From Streptomyces cahuitamycinicus (lineage in GTDB: Bacteria > Actinomycetota > Actinomycetes > Streptomycetales > Streptomycetaceae): a DNA stretch of 63,775 nt. The first letter of the stretch is position 1, and every line of letters begins with the position of its first letter. A program made the position numbers and the translations under genes. This document shows, one piece after another, positions 26,474 through 35,072 of the stretch. Below the pieces are notes generated by a model. That model was not told where the DNA came from. It ran no database searches and worked only from the letters and a program-made list of their open reading frames with translations. The DNA is taken from the NCBI RefSeq assembly GCF_002891435.1, contig NZ_POUC01000005.1, positions 1 to 63,775 of the forward strand, written 5' to 3'.

Positions 26474-27733
26474 ATGGCCGTCGTCCGTGACCTGCGCGTT
26501 CTGTTGCGCTTCCAGGGCTTCCGGCGCCTGCTCGCCGTACGTCTGCTCTCCCAGAGCGCCGACGGCGTCTACCAGGTCGCGCTCGCCGCGTACGTGGTCT
26601 TCTCACCGGAGAAGCAGACCTCGGCGGCCGCGGTCGCCTCCGCGATGGCGGTGCTGCTGCTTCCGTACTCCCTCGTCGGCCCCTTCGCCGGTGTCCTGCT
26701 GGACCGCTGGCGGCGCCGCCAGGTCCTGCTGTTCGGCAGCCTGTTGCGCGCCCTGCTGGCGTCCGCGACGGCCCTGCTGATCCTCAGCCCGGCTCCGGAC
26801 TGGCTTTTCTACGTCTCCGCCCTGTGCGTCACCGCGGTCAACCGCTTCGTCCTGTCGGGCCTGTCCGCCGCCCTGCCGCGCGTGGTCGACACCGACCGCC
26901 TGGTCATCGCCAACTCCCTCTCCCCGACGGCCGGAACACTGGCGGCGATCGCGGGCGGCGGCCTCGCCTTCGTCGTGCGCCTGGTGGCGGACTCGGACGC
27001 CGCTGTGGTGCTCGCGGGAGCGGGACTGTACCTGTGCGCCGCCCTGGCATCGCTGAGCATGGCGCGGGAACTCCTCGGCCCCGAACGGCCCCTGGCGCGC
27101 GAGCGGATCGGGACGGCTGTCACGAGCACCGCCCGTGACCTGGCAGCGGGCGTACGCCATCTGGCCGCTCCACAGCGACGGGAGGCCGCCTGGGCTCTCG
27201 TGGCGATGTCGCTGATGCGGTTCTGCTACGGCGCCCTGCTGGTCATGCTGCTGATGCTGTGCCGGTACGCCCTCACCTCGACCGCGGACGACGGACTCGC
27301 TCTGCTGGGACTGGCGTTGGGCGTCTCCGGTGCCGGGTTCTTCGCGGCGGCCGTGGTGACGCCCTGGACCGCGGGGCGGTTCGGGCCCGGCCGCTGGATC
27401 GTCGTGTGCGCCGGTGCCGCGGCGCTGCTGGAACCCGCTCTCGGGCTGCCGTTCGCCACAGCCCCGCTGCTGGCCGCGGCCTTCGTCCTGGGGCTGACCA
27501 CACAGGGCGCGAAGATCGCCACGGACACCATCGTCCAGTCCTCCGTCGAGGACGGCTTCCGTGGCCGGATCTTCTCGGTCTACGACGTCCTCTTCAACGT
27601 TTCCTTTGTCGGCGCTGCCGCCGTGGCCGCCCTGATGCTGCCGCCGGACGGCAGATCCGTGCCGCTCGTGATCACGATCGCCGTTACCTACGCGGCAGTA
27701 GCTGTGGCCATGGCCCGGTTTGGCCGCCAGTAA
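26474..27733 (+). CDS. MFS transporter
   Basis: 419 residues with 10-12 membrane helices. 'QGFRRLLAVRLLSQSADGVYQ' at the N-terminus and 'GPFAGVLLDRWRRRQVLLFG' (helix 2-3 loop) resemble the enterobactin-exporter-like (EntS/MFS_3) group. The substrate is unknown. It starts 22 bp beyond the ino1 terminator and is followed closely by the LppU-like gene. Confidence 0.85.
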   Translation: MAVVRDLRVLLRFQGFRRLLAVRLLSQSADGVYQVALAAYVVFSPEKQTSAAAVASAMAVLLLPYSLVGPFAGVLLDRWRRRQVLLFGSLLRALLASATALLILSPAPDWLFYVSALCVTAVNRFVLSGLSAALPRVVDTDRLVIANSLSPTAGTLAAIAGGGLAFVVRLVADSDAAVVLAGAGLYLCAALASLSMARELLGPERPLARERIGTAVTSTARDLAAGVRHLAAPQRREAAWALVAMSLMRFCYGALLVMLLMLCRYALTSTADDGLALLGLALGVSGAGFFAAAVVTPWTAGRFGPGRWIVVCAGAAALLEPALGLPFATAPLLAAAFVLGLTTQGAKIATDTIVQSSVEDGFRGRIFSVYDVLFNVSFVGAAAVAALMLPPDGRSVPLVITIAVTYAAVAVAMARFGRQ

Positions 27734-27851
27734 GTGTCACATCAATGACACAGAGCCACTTCCGGCTACTGCGTTGTCAGTGGGACTGCCACCTTACGTG
27801 GGCCCTTCTCTGACATGTTCGCGTCACTCGCCCTGTTCCAGGGGACCCCAA

Positions 27852-28358
27852 GTGACTACTCCGCCGCCCCAGAGCAATCCATTCGCGCAGGGGCAGCCTG
27901 CCGCTGCACCTCAGACTCCGTTCCCGCCCCAGGGCGGTTACCCGCAGCAGCCCGGGCAGCCCGGCTTCCCGCCCCAGGGCGCCGGTCCGTATGCTCCGGT
28001 TCCCCCGCAGCCGTCCGGCGGCAAGCTCAGCTTCAAGACGATGAAGAACATCGTCATCGCCGTGGCGGGCGTGGCCATCGGCGGTTACTTAGCCAGCCGG
28101 GACGACGCCAACACGGCCGCTGTCGGCGACTGCATGCACCGCGGCAGCACCAGCGACAACAACCCGGACCTCGAAGTCGTCAAGTGCGACGACGCCAAAG
28201 CCCAGTTCAAGGTGCTGGCCAAGATCGAGGGCTCGTGCCTCACGCAGACGCCGGCCTCCAGCAAGTGCGAAGCCGCGGCCAAGGACTTCCAGTACGCGCA
28301 CACCGAGAGCGGAGACGGCAAGGACTTCCTGCTCTGCCTGAAGGACTACAAGAAGTAG
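27852..28358 (+). CDS. LppU-like membrane-anchored protein
   Basis: 168 residues from a GTG. A Pro/Gln-rich cytoplasmic segment ('NPFAQGQPAAAPQTPFPPQG') of about 55 residues precedes one membrane helix ('NIVIAVAGVAIGGYLA'). The outer part has five Cys, including 'AVGDCMHRG', 'VVKCDD' and 'FLLCLKDY', the pattern of the actinobacterial LppU family. Function is unknown; it is probably exposed on the outer face of the membrane. It lies between the MFS gene and cca. Confidence 0.78.
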   Translation: MTTPPPQSNPFAQGQPAAAPQTPFPPQGGYPQQPGQPGFPPQGAGPYAPVPPQPSGGKLSFKTMKNIVIAVAGVAIGGYLASRDDANTAAVGDCMHRGSTSDNNPDLEVVKCDDAKAQFKVLAKIEGSCLTQTPASSKCEAAAKDFQYAHTESGDGKDFLLCLKDYKK

Positions 28359-28368
28359 GCGGATACGG

Positions 28369-28404
28369 CGAGGGGCGGTGTTTCACGTGAAACACCGCCC
28401 CTCG
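28369..28404. terminator. 36-bp perfect palindrome, bidirectional terminator candidate with parS core
   Basis: Perfect dyad with arms CGAGGGGCGGTGTTTCAC, starting 10 bp after the LppU-like stop. Confidence 0.7.
28380..28393. other. parS site 7
   Basis: Perfect GTTTCACGTGAAAC at the centre of the 36-bp palindrome. Confidence 0.92.
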
Positions 28405-28434
28405 GTCTGTCTTCAGCAGGCCGCATGACTCCGG

Positions 28435-28466
28435 CGGGGTCATGTTTCACGTGAAACATGACCCCG
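28435..28466. terminator. 32-bp perfect palindrome, cca-side terminator candidate with parS core
   Basis: Perfect dyad with arms CGGGGTCATGTTTCAC, 10 bp beyond the leftward cca stop. With the 28369 palindrome it gives each of the two convergent genes its own hairpin. Confidence 0.7.
28444..28457. other. parS site 8
   Basis: Perfect GTTTCACGTGAAAC at the centre of the 32-bp palindrome, 64 bp from site 7. Confidence 0.92.
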
Positions 28467-28476
28467 TTTCACAACC

Positions 28477-29922
28477 TCAGCTCTCCTGTCCGGCCCACCA
28501 CTCTCTGAGCGCGGCGACCGCAGCGTCCTGCTCCATCGGCCCGTTCTCCAGGCGCAGCTCCAGCATGTGCTGGTAGGCGCGGCCGATGACCGGGCCGGGG
28601 CCGACACCGAGGATCTCCATGATTTGGTTGCCGTCGAGGTCCGGGCGGATCGAATCCAGCTCCTCCTGCTCCTCCAGCTTGGCGATCCGCTCCTCCAGCC
28701 CGTCGTACGCACGCGACAGGGCCGCCGCCTTGCGCTTGTTGCGGGTCGTGCAGTCGGAGCGGGTCAGCTTGTGGAGGCGGTCGAGGAGGGGGCCGGCGTC
28801 ACGGACGTAACGACGGACCGCCGAGTCCGTCCACTCGCCCGTGCCGTAGCCGTGGAAGCGCAGGTGGAGTTCGACCAGACGTGAGACGTCCTTCACCAGC
28901 TCGTTGGAGTACTTCAGAGCCGTCATGCGCTTCCTGGTCATCTTGGCGCCGACCACCTCGTGGTGGTGGAACGAGACCCGGCCGTCCTTCTCGAAGCGGC
29001 GCGTGCGCGGCTTGCCGATGTCATGCAGCAGGGCAGCCAGGCGGAGGGTGAGGTCAGGACCGTCCTCCTCCAGCGCCATCGCCTGCTCCAGGACGATCAG
29101 CGTGTGGTCGTAGACGTCCTTGTGGCGGTGGTGCTCGTCACGCTCCAGGCGCAGTGCCGGCAGCTCGGGCACAACGCGTTCGGCGAGTCCCGTTTCGACG
29201 AGCAGTGTGAGGCCCTTGCGCGGCTGCTGGGAAAGGATCAACTTGTTCAGCTCGTCCCGCACCCGCTCGGCCGAGACGATCTCGATGCGTTCGTCCATCT
29301 CCGTCATCGCCGTGACGACCTCGGGGGCGACCTCGAAGTCGAGCTGAGCCGCGAAGCGCGCAGCCCTCATCATCCGCAGCGGGTCGTCAGAGAACGATTC
29401 CTCAGGCGTGCCGGGCGTGCGCAGTACACGGGCCGCGAGATCCTCGAGCCCGCCGTGCGGGTCGATGAACTCCTTCTCCGGCAGCGCCACCGCCATGGCG
29501 TTCACCGTGAAGTCACGGCGGACGAGGTCCTCCTCGATGGAGTCGCCGTACGACACCTCAGGCTTGCGCGAGGTGCGGTCGTAGGCCTCCGAGCGGTAGG
29601 TGGTCACCTCGATCTGGTAGCCGCCCTTGTGGGCGCCCACCGTGCCGAACGCGATCCCGACCTCCCAGACGGCGTCAGCCCACGGGCGCACGATCTTGAG
29701 GACGTCCTCGGGACGGGCATCGGTGGTGAAGTCCAGGTCGTTGCCGAGCCGGCCCAGCAGCGCGTCCCGTACCGAGCCGCCGACGAGGGCGAGTGAGAAC
29801 CCCGACTCCTGAAAGCGGCGGGCAAGGTCGTCGGCCACAGGAGCGACCCGCAGCAGTTCACTCACCGCGCGGTGCTGCACCTGGCTCAGGGCACTGGACT
29901 TTTCTTCGTTGGCGTTCGGCAC
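28477..29922 (-). CDS. cca: CCA tRNA nucleotidyltransferase / poly(A) polymerase family
   Basis: 481 residues from GTG 29922. The class II nucleotidyltransferase head is 'ALVGGSVRDALLGRLGNDLD' with FTTDA, followed by the RNA-binding part 'EDLVRRDFTVNAMAVAL' and a phosphohydrolase-like HD motif ('ALLHDIGKPRTR'). It adds CCA to tRNA 3' ends. In Streptomyces this protein has also been studied as a candidate polymerase for RNA tailing. It is divergent from the large membrane-associated protein at 30189. Confidence 0.93.
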   Translation of the reverse strand: MPNANEEKSSALSQVQHRAVSELLRVAPVADDLARRFQESGFSLALVGGSVRDALLGRLGNDLDFTTDARPEDVLKIVRPWADAVWEVGIAFGTVGAHKGGYQIEVTTYRSEAYDRTSRKPEVSYGDSIEEDLVRRDFTVNAMAVALPEKEFIDPHGGLEDLAARVLRTPGTPEESFSDDPLRMMRAARFAAQLDFEVAPEVVTAMTEMDERIEIVSAERVRDELNKLILSQQPRKGLTLLVETGLAERVVPELPALRLERDEHHRHKDVYDHTLIVLEQAMALEEDGPDLTLRLAALLHDIGKPRTRRFEKDGRVSFHHHEVVGAKMTRKRMTALKYSNELVKDVSRLVELHLRFHGYGTGEWTDSAVRRYVRDAGPLLDRLHKLTRSDCTTRNKRKAAALSRAYDGLEERIAKLEEQEELDSIRPDLDGNQIMEILGVGPGPVIGRAYQHMLELRLENGPMEQDAAVAALREWWAGQES

Positions 29923-30188
29923 AACAGAAGAGGGTACGTGGCCCGGGCCAACGCGGGCTCCTCCTATTCCGCACACCCAAGGATGGGGACACGTCCGTTA
30001 TAGGCTCACAAGCCAAGCTCTTGAGCCGTAAAGACCTGCTCCCCACCATAGGGCCGCATACCGGACCGCATGGTGTCGGCCCGCGATCTTGTGGAGCGGA
30101 CCGCGGCACTTCCCCTCAGCGCGCATCGTTACCATGCCTGGACGCACATTCCGACGACCACTGACGACGACGAGGGACGGACGAGCGC

Positions 30189-32594
30189 GTGGCCGAGGCG
30201 GCAGACTTTCAGGGGACCAGTGCCTCACCTGCCCGCCGCTGGCTGCGGCGCACCGGGGCACTGCTCGCCGGTGCGCCCCTGCTGGCCGGCCTCCTCCAGT
30301 TGCCCGCCGCCACGCCGGCGGACGCGGCCGGACAGGAGTTCCCGCAGGCTGCCTCCAGCGCGGGCTCGGTGTCGGTGGCGGTCGACTCGCTCAGCCCCAG
30401 CGCCCCCTCGGAGGGGGACACGGTCACCGTGTCGGGCACGGTGACCAACAACGGGAAGCAGACGGTCACAGGCGCTCACGTCGACCTGCATGTGGGACCC
30501 CCTCTCGAAACCCGCTCGGCGATCGACACCCTCGCCAAGAAGAGCGACGACCTCCAGGGACCTTCCGGCGAGAAGGTCGGCGGCAAGTACACCGAGAAGT
30601 TCTCCACGCTCACCCCCGGCGTCGCGGAGCCCTTCAGCATTTCCGTACCGGCCGACAAGCTGGATCTCGCAGGCGACGGCGTCTACCAGCTGGCCGTCTC
30701 GCTGTCCGGAAAGAGCTCGGCGCGGCCCTGGGACCAGGTTCTCGGCATCCAGCGCACGTTCCTGCCGTGGCAGCCGGAGGAGGCAGGCACCAGGACGAAG
30801 ACCACCTTCCTGTGGCCGCTGGTCTCCAGTGCCCACATGGCGGCCGAGACGGGCTCGAACGAGCAGCAGACACCGGTCTTCCGTGACGACGAGCTCGCCG
30901 AGGAGATCGCCCCCGGCGGCCGCCTCGACCAGATGGTCTCGCTGGGCAAGGGCCTCGATGTCACGTGGGTGGTCGACCCGGACCTGCTGGCATCCGTCGA
31001 CGCGATGACGCGGAGCTACCAGGTCCGCGGCGCGGACGGCGCCCCCACCCCCGGCAAGAACCAGGAGATCGCCAAGCACTGGCTGGCCGAACTCCAGCAG
31101 GCGGTCACGGGCGAAGAAGTGGCCGCCCTGCCGTTCGGCGACCCCGACCTGGCCTCCCTCGCCCACAACGGCACGAACGTCACCGGCTCGCTGAGCCACC
31201 TCAAGGAGGCCACCGACGTCGCCGCCGAGACGGTGGACACCATCCTCCACGTGAAGCCGTCCACGGACTTCGCTTGGCCGGTGGACGGTGGAGTCGACCC
31301 ATCGATCGTGAAGGTCGCCACATCCGCGGGCGCCGACAAGGTGATCACCCGAAGCGACAGCCTCCAGGACAACCTGTCGTACACACCCTCCGCGGCCCGG
31401 CCCATCGGCGGTGGCACGACAGCGGTCGTCGCGGACTCCCGGATGTCCACCGCGTTCCACGGCGACCTCACCAAGGCCTCCGCCTCCACGCTCGCCGTGC
31501 AACGTTTCCTGGCCCAGAGCCTCACCCTCGGCCTGCAGACCGGCAAGCAGCGCAGCGTCGTCGTCGCCCCCCAACGCATGCCGTCCGTGAGCCAGGCTCA
31601 GGCCATGGCCGAAGCGCTGGCGGCCCTCCAGGGCGGGAACTGGTCCGAGTCGCAGGACCTGCCGGCCGCCGCCAAGGCCAAGCCGGACCCTGCTGCCAAC
31701 ACGAAGGTGCCGCCGGCCTCCGCGTACCCCTCCTCGCTGCGCAAGCAGGAGCTGCCGCGGGCGGCCTTCGAGCAGATCGCCAGGACCCAGGGCAAGCTCG
31801 ACAAGTTCAAGGTGATCCTCACCCGGCAGTCCCGGGTGGTGACCCCCTTCGGGCGGGCCATGAACCGGGAGATGTCCACGTCGTGGCGCGGCCGGGGCGT
31901 CGCGGCGGTCGGATACCGCGATGGCATCGAGTCGTACCTCAACGGGCTCATCGACGGGGTCAAGCTGATCCAGAAGTCGGAGACCAAGCTCTCCGGCCGC
32001 AGCGCCACGATCCCGGTGACCGTCCAGAACAACCTCGTCCAAGGCGTCGAGCACCTGCAACTGCGGCTCACGTCCAAGAACCCCACGCGCCTCAAGATCG
32101 GCGGAGACGCCTACGAGGAGCAGCCCGTCACCGTCAACGGCGGCCACGCCCAGTCGGTGAAGTTCACCACGTCGGCCAACGCCAACGGCCAGGCGGAAGT
32201 CGTCGCCCAGCTGTACACGGAGGACGGTCAGAAGTACGGCGCCCCCGTCACCTTCGACGTGAGGGTCACCGAGGTCACTCCCACGGTGATGCTGGTCATC
32301 GGCGGTGGCGTCCTGCTCCTCGTCCTCGCGGGCTTCCGGATGTACACGCAGCGCAAGCGCGCAGCCGCCCGTGAGGCGGCCGAGGACGAAACGGCCGAGG
32401 CGGACGACGAGATCGACGGCCCGCAGAGCCAGGTCGACACTCCGCAGAACCCGGAGGCCTCCGGCACACGTCTTGAGCAGGAGACCGAGGCCGGCTCCCG
32501 GGCGGACAGCCCGGAGCAGCCGAGTGACCCGGCCCCGGACACCGCAGCGGAAAGCGCCGACCCGTCCGGCACGGGTGAGAGAGTGGACCGTTGA
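30189..32594 (+). CDS. Large secreted, membrane-anchored protein (DUF6049-type)
   Basis: 801 residues from a GTG. Signal-like hydrophobic stretch 'TGALLAGAPLLAGLLQLPAA' (about residues 17-36), a beta-rich extracellular region beginning 'SVSVAVDSLSPSAPSEGDTV', and a single C-terminal membrane helix 'VMLVIGGGVLLLVLAGFRMY' followed by an acidic cytoplasmic tail. No catalytic motif is evident. Homologues sit next to murJ in many actinobacteria, suggesting an envelope role. It is separated from murJ by 43 bp. Confidence 0.82.
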   Translation: MAEAADFQGTSASPARRWLRRTGALLAGAPLLAGLLQLPAATPADAAGQEFPQAASSAGSVSVAVDSLSPSAPSEGDTVTVSGTVTNNGKQTVTGAHVDLHVGPPLETRSAIDTLAKKSDDLQGPSGEKVGGKYTEKFSTLTPGVAEPFSISVPADKLDLAGDGVYQLAVSLSGKSSARPWDQVLGIQRTFLPWQPEEAGTRTKTTFLWPLVSSAHMAAETGSNEQQTPVFRDDELAEEIAPGGRLDQMVSLGKGLDVTWVVDPDLLASVDAMTRSYQVRGADGAPTPGKNQEIAKHWLAELQQAVTGEEVAALPFGDPDLASLAHNGTNVTGSLSHLKEATDVAAETVDTILHVKPSTDFAWPVDGGVDPSIVKVATSAGADKVITRSDSLQDNLSYTPSAARPIGGGTTAVVADSRMSTAFHGDLTKASASTLAVQRFLAQSLTLGLQTGKQRSVVVAPQRMPSVSQAQAMAEALAALQGGNWSESQDLPAAAKAKPDPAANTKVPPASAYPSSLRKQELPRAAFEQIARTQGKLDKFKVILTRQSRVVTPFGRAMNREMSTSWRGRGVAAVGYRDGIESYLNGLIDGVKLIQKSETKLSGRSATIPVTVQNNLVQGVEHLQLRLTSKNPTRLKIGGDAYEEQPVTVNGGHAQSVKFTTSANANGQAEVVAQLYTEDGQKYGAPVTFDVRVTEVTPTVMLVIGGGVLLLVLAGFRMYTQRKRAAAREAAEDETAEADDEIDGPQSQVDTPQNPEASGTRLEQETEAGSRADSPEQPSDPAPDTAAESADPSGTGERVDR

Positions 32595-32637
32595 GAAGTC
32601 GTGGCCGGTGGGCCCGGGACGATGAGGTGGGGTAACC

Positions 32638-34932
32638 ATGAACGCGCCGTACGACGGTGACCGCGGCGGTGCCGCGGGCAGCCCGGGCTACCCCGATGCG
32701 GGCGGGCCCGAGGATTCAACGCCCGAGCACGGCCCGGTGCAGCCGCAATCGCCCGCGGACATGTACCTCCAGGACGCCTACGGCCAGGACCCCTACCGGG
32801 CCCAGGACCTCTCCGCCCAGGACCCCGTCGGCGAGGCGCTGTACGACCGCGCCGCGCACCCGCCGCCCGCTCCCGGCACGTACCAGCCGCAGCAACAGCT
32901 GTACGGCCAGCCGCCGCAGTCGCCGTACGCGCCCGACCCTCAGGTGTGGGCACAGACGCCCGCGCCGGAGCCGGAGGGCGTAACGCGGCATCTGCCGTAC
33001 GGCGACGACCCCCGGACCACCCAGTTCGTGGGCGTGGACGACCTCGTCTCCCAGGCGGGTGAGCCGCGCCAGGAGCCGGATGCCTTCGCGCATCTCTTCC
33101 GGGACCAGCAGCAGAGCAGCGGCCACCCGTCGTACGAGACGCCGTCGGTGCCCGGCCCGTCCCCGGCTCCGGGGCAAATGGCACAGGGCCCGTACGCACC
33201 CCAGGACCAGTACGCGGCACCCGGCCGGACCGCGACGGCACCGCCCCTCACGGACGAGGAGCAGGCGCCCGAGCCCGCCGCCTCGTCCGCCCGGAAGAAG
33301 AGCGGCCGCGCCGCAGGCCTGATGAAGTCCAGCGCCGTGATGGCGGCGGGCACGATGGTCTCCCGCCTCACCGGCTTCATCCGCTCGGCGCTGATCGTGT
33401 CCGCTCTGGGCGTGGGCCTCCTCGGTGACACCTTCCAGGTCGCCTACCAGCTGCCGACGATGATCTACATCCTCACCGTCGGCGGTGGCCTCAACTCCGT
33501 CTTCGTGCCGCAGCTCGTACGCGCCATGAAGGAGGACGACGACGGCGGCGAGGCCTACGCCAACCGCCTGCTCACCCTGGTCATCGTGACGCTCGGCACA
33601 CTCACCGCCCTCTCGGTCCTCGGCGCGCCGCTCCTGATCCGTGTGCTGTCCGACCCGGTGGCCAGCGACCCGGCCGCGAACCAGGTCGCCGTCACCTTCG
33701 CCCAGTACTTCCTGCCCACGATCTTCTTCATGGGTATCCACGTGGTGATGGGCCAGATCCTCAACGCACGCGGCAAGTTCGGCGCGATGATGTGGACCCC
33801 GGTCCTGAACAACATCGTCATCATCGTGACGCTGGGCATGTTCATCTACGTCTACGGCACCGCGGCCGACTCCGGGATGAAGGCCACGACCATCCCGCCG
33901 GAGGGCCAGCGCCTGCTGGGCATCGGCGTACTGCTCGGCCTCGTGGTCCAGGCGCTGGCGATGATCCCCTACCTCCGCGAGACCGGTTTCCGGCTGCGGC
34001 TGCGCTTCGACTGGAAGGGCCAGGGCCTCGGCAAGGCCGTCACGCTGGCCAAGTGGACGGTCCTTTTCGTCCTCGCCAACCAGGCGGGCGCCATGATCGT
34101 CATCCAGCTGTCAACCGCCGCCGGCAAGGCCTCACCGGTCGACGGCACCGGCTTCGCCGCCTACGCCAACGCACAGCTGATCTGGGGTCTGCCGCAGGCC
34201 ATCATCACGGTCTCCCTCATGGCCGCACTGCTGCCACGCCTGTCACGCTCGGCGGTCGAGGGCGACGGGGGCGCCGTCCGTGACGACATCTCCCAGGGCC
34301 TGCGCACCACGGCGGTCGCGATCGTGCCGATCGCGTTCGGGTTCCTGTCCCTCGGCATCCCGATGTGCACGCTGATGTTCGGCTCCTCGGGCACCAGTGA
34401 GGCCACCAACATGGGCTTCATGCTGATGGCGTTCGGGCTCGGTCTGATCCCGTACTCGGTGCAGTACGTGGTCCTGCGTGCCTTCTACGCCTACGAGGAC
34501 ACCCGAACTCCCTTCTACAACACGGTCATCGTGGCCGCGGTCAACGCGGGCGCCTCGGCGATCTGCTACTTCGTCATCCCGTCCCGCTGGGCCGTGGTCG
34601 GTATGGCCGCCTCATACGGCCTGGCCTACTCGATCGGCGTCGGCGTCGCCTGGCGCCGGCTGCGCAAGCGCCTCGGCGGGGACCTCGACGGCGCCCGCGT
34701 CCTGCGGACTTACGCCCGGCTGTGCATCGCGTCGGTCCCGGCCGCCCTGCTCAGTGGCGCGGCCTGCTACGGCATCGGACATTCCCTCGGCCAGGGCCCC
34801 GCGGGCTCGCTCGCCGCGGTCCTGGCAGGCGGCGCGGTCCTGCTCGGGATCTTCTTCGTCGCCGCCCGGCGCATGCGCATCGAGGAACTGAACTCGCTGG
34901 TCGGCATGGTCCGCGGACGGCTGGGTCGCTGA
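32638..34932 (+). CDS. murJ: Lipid II flippase MurJ (MviN)
   Basis: 764 residues. An N-terminal, Pro/Gln/Tyr-rich cytoplasmic extension of about 225 residues precedes the 14-helix flippase core, which starts at 'KSSAVMAAGTMVSRLTGFIR'. The repeated 'QLPTMIYILTVGGGLNSVFV' and 'VVLRAFYAYEDTRTPFYNT' are MOP-family signatures. It moves lipid II across the membrane for wall synthesis. The long disordered tail is typical of actinobacteria. The pseudokinase gene starts 140 bp downstream. Confidence 0.93.
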   Translation: MNAPYDGDRGGAAGSPGYPDAGGPEDSTPEHGPVQPQSPADMYLQDAYGQDPYRAQDLSAQDPVGEALYDRAAHPPPAPGTYQPQQQLYGQPPQSPYAPDPQVWAQTPAPEPEGVTRHLPYGDDPRTTQFVGVDDLVSQAGEPRQEPDAFAHLFRDQQQSSGHPSYETPSVPGPSPAPGQMAQGPYAPQDQYAAPGRTATAPPLTDEEQAPEPAASSARKKSGRAAGLMKSSAVMAAGTMVSRLTGFIRSALIVSALGVGLLGDTFQVAYQLPTMIYILTVGGGLNSVFVPQLVRAMKEDDDGGEAYANRLLTLVIVTLGTLTALSVLGAPLLIRVLSDPVASDPAANQVAVTFAQYFLPTIFFMGIHVVMGQILNARGKFGAMMWTPVLNNIVIIVTLGMFIYVYGTAADSGMKATTIPPEGQRLLGIGVLLGLVVQALAMIPYLRETGFRLRLRFDWKGQGLGKAVTLAKWTVLFVLANQAGAMIVIQLSTAAGKASPVDGTGFAAYANAQLIWGLPQAIITVSLMAALLPRLSRSAVEGDGGAVRDDISQGLRTTAVAIVPIAFGFLSLGIPMCTLMFGSSGTSEATNMGFMLMAFGLGLIPYSVQYVVLRAFYAYEDTRTPFYNTVIVAAVNAGASAICYFVIPSRWAVVGMAASYGLAYSIGVGVAWRRLRKRLGGDLDGARVLRTYARLCIASVPAALLSGAACYGIGHSLGQGPAGSLAAVLAGGAVLLGIFFVAARRMRIEELNSLVGMVRGRLGR

Positions 34933-35019
34933 GTCGGGGGGTAGGCGCACAACCATCGTCAGCCACCGCGTGTCGTGCATAGCGGCGGACTGTGGGCACA
35001 ATTGGTTTCGGCTTCGGAC

Positions 35020-35055
35020 GGCGCGCAATGGATGCCGGCCGGCGCGCAATGGATG
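35020..35055 (+). repeat. 21-bp tandem duplication before the pseudokinase gene
   Basis: GGCGCGCAATGGATG occurs at 35020-35034 and 35041-35055, with a 21-bp period. It gives two in-frame ATGs upstream of the chosen GTG start. Confidence 0.6.
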
Positions 35056-35072
35056 GGGAGGCAGGAACGACG

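Noticed and set aside
30225..32639. 804-codon minus-strand frame opposite the 30189 protein
   Set aside because: Antisense shadow with no recognisable domain; the plus-strand frame has a signal peptide and membrane anchor.
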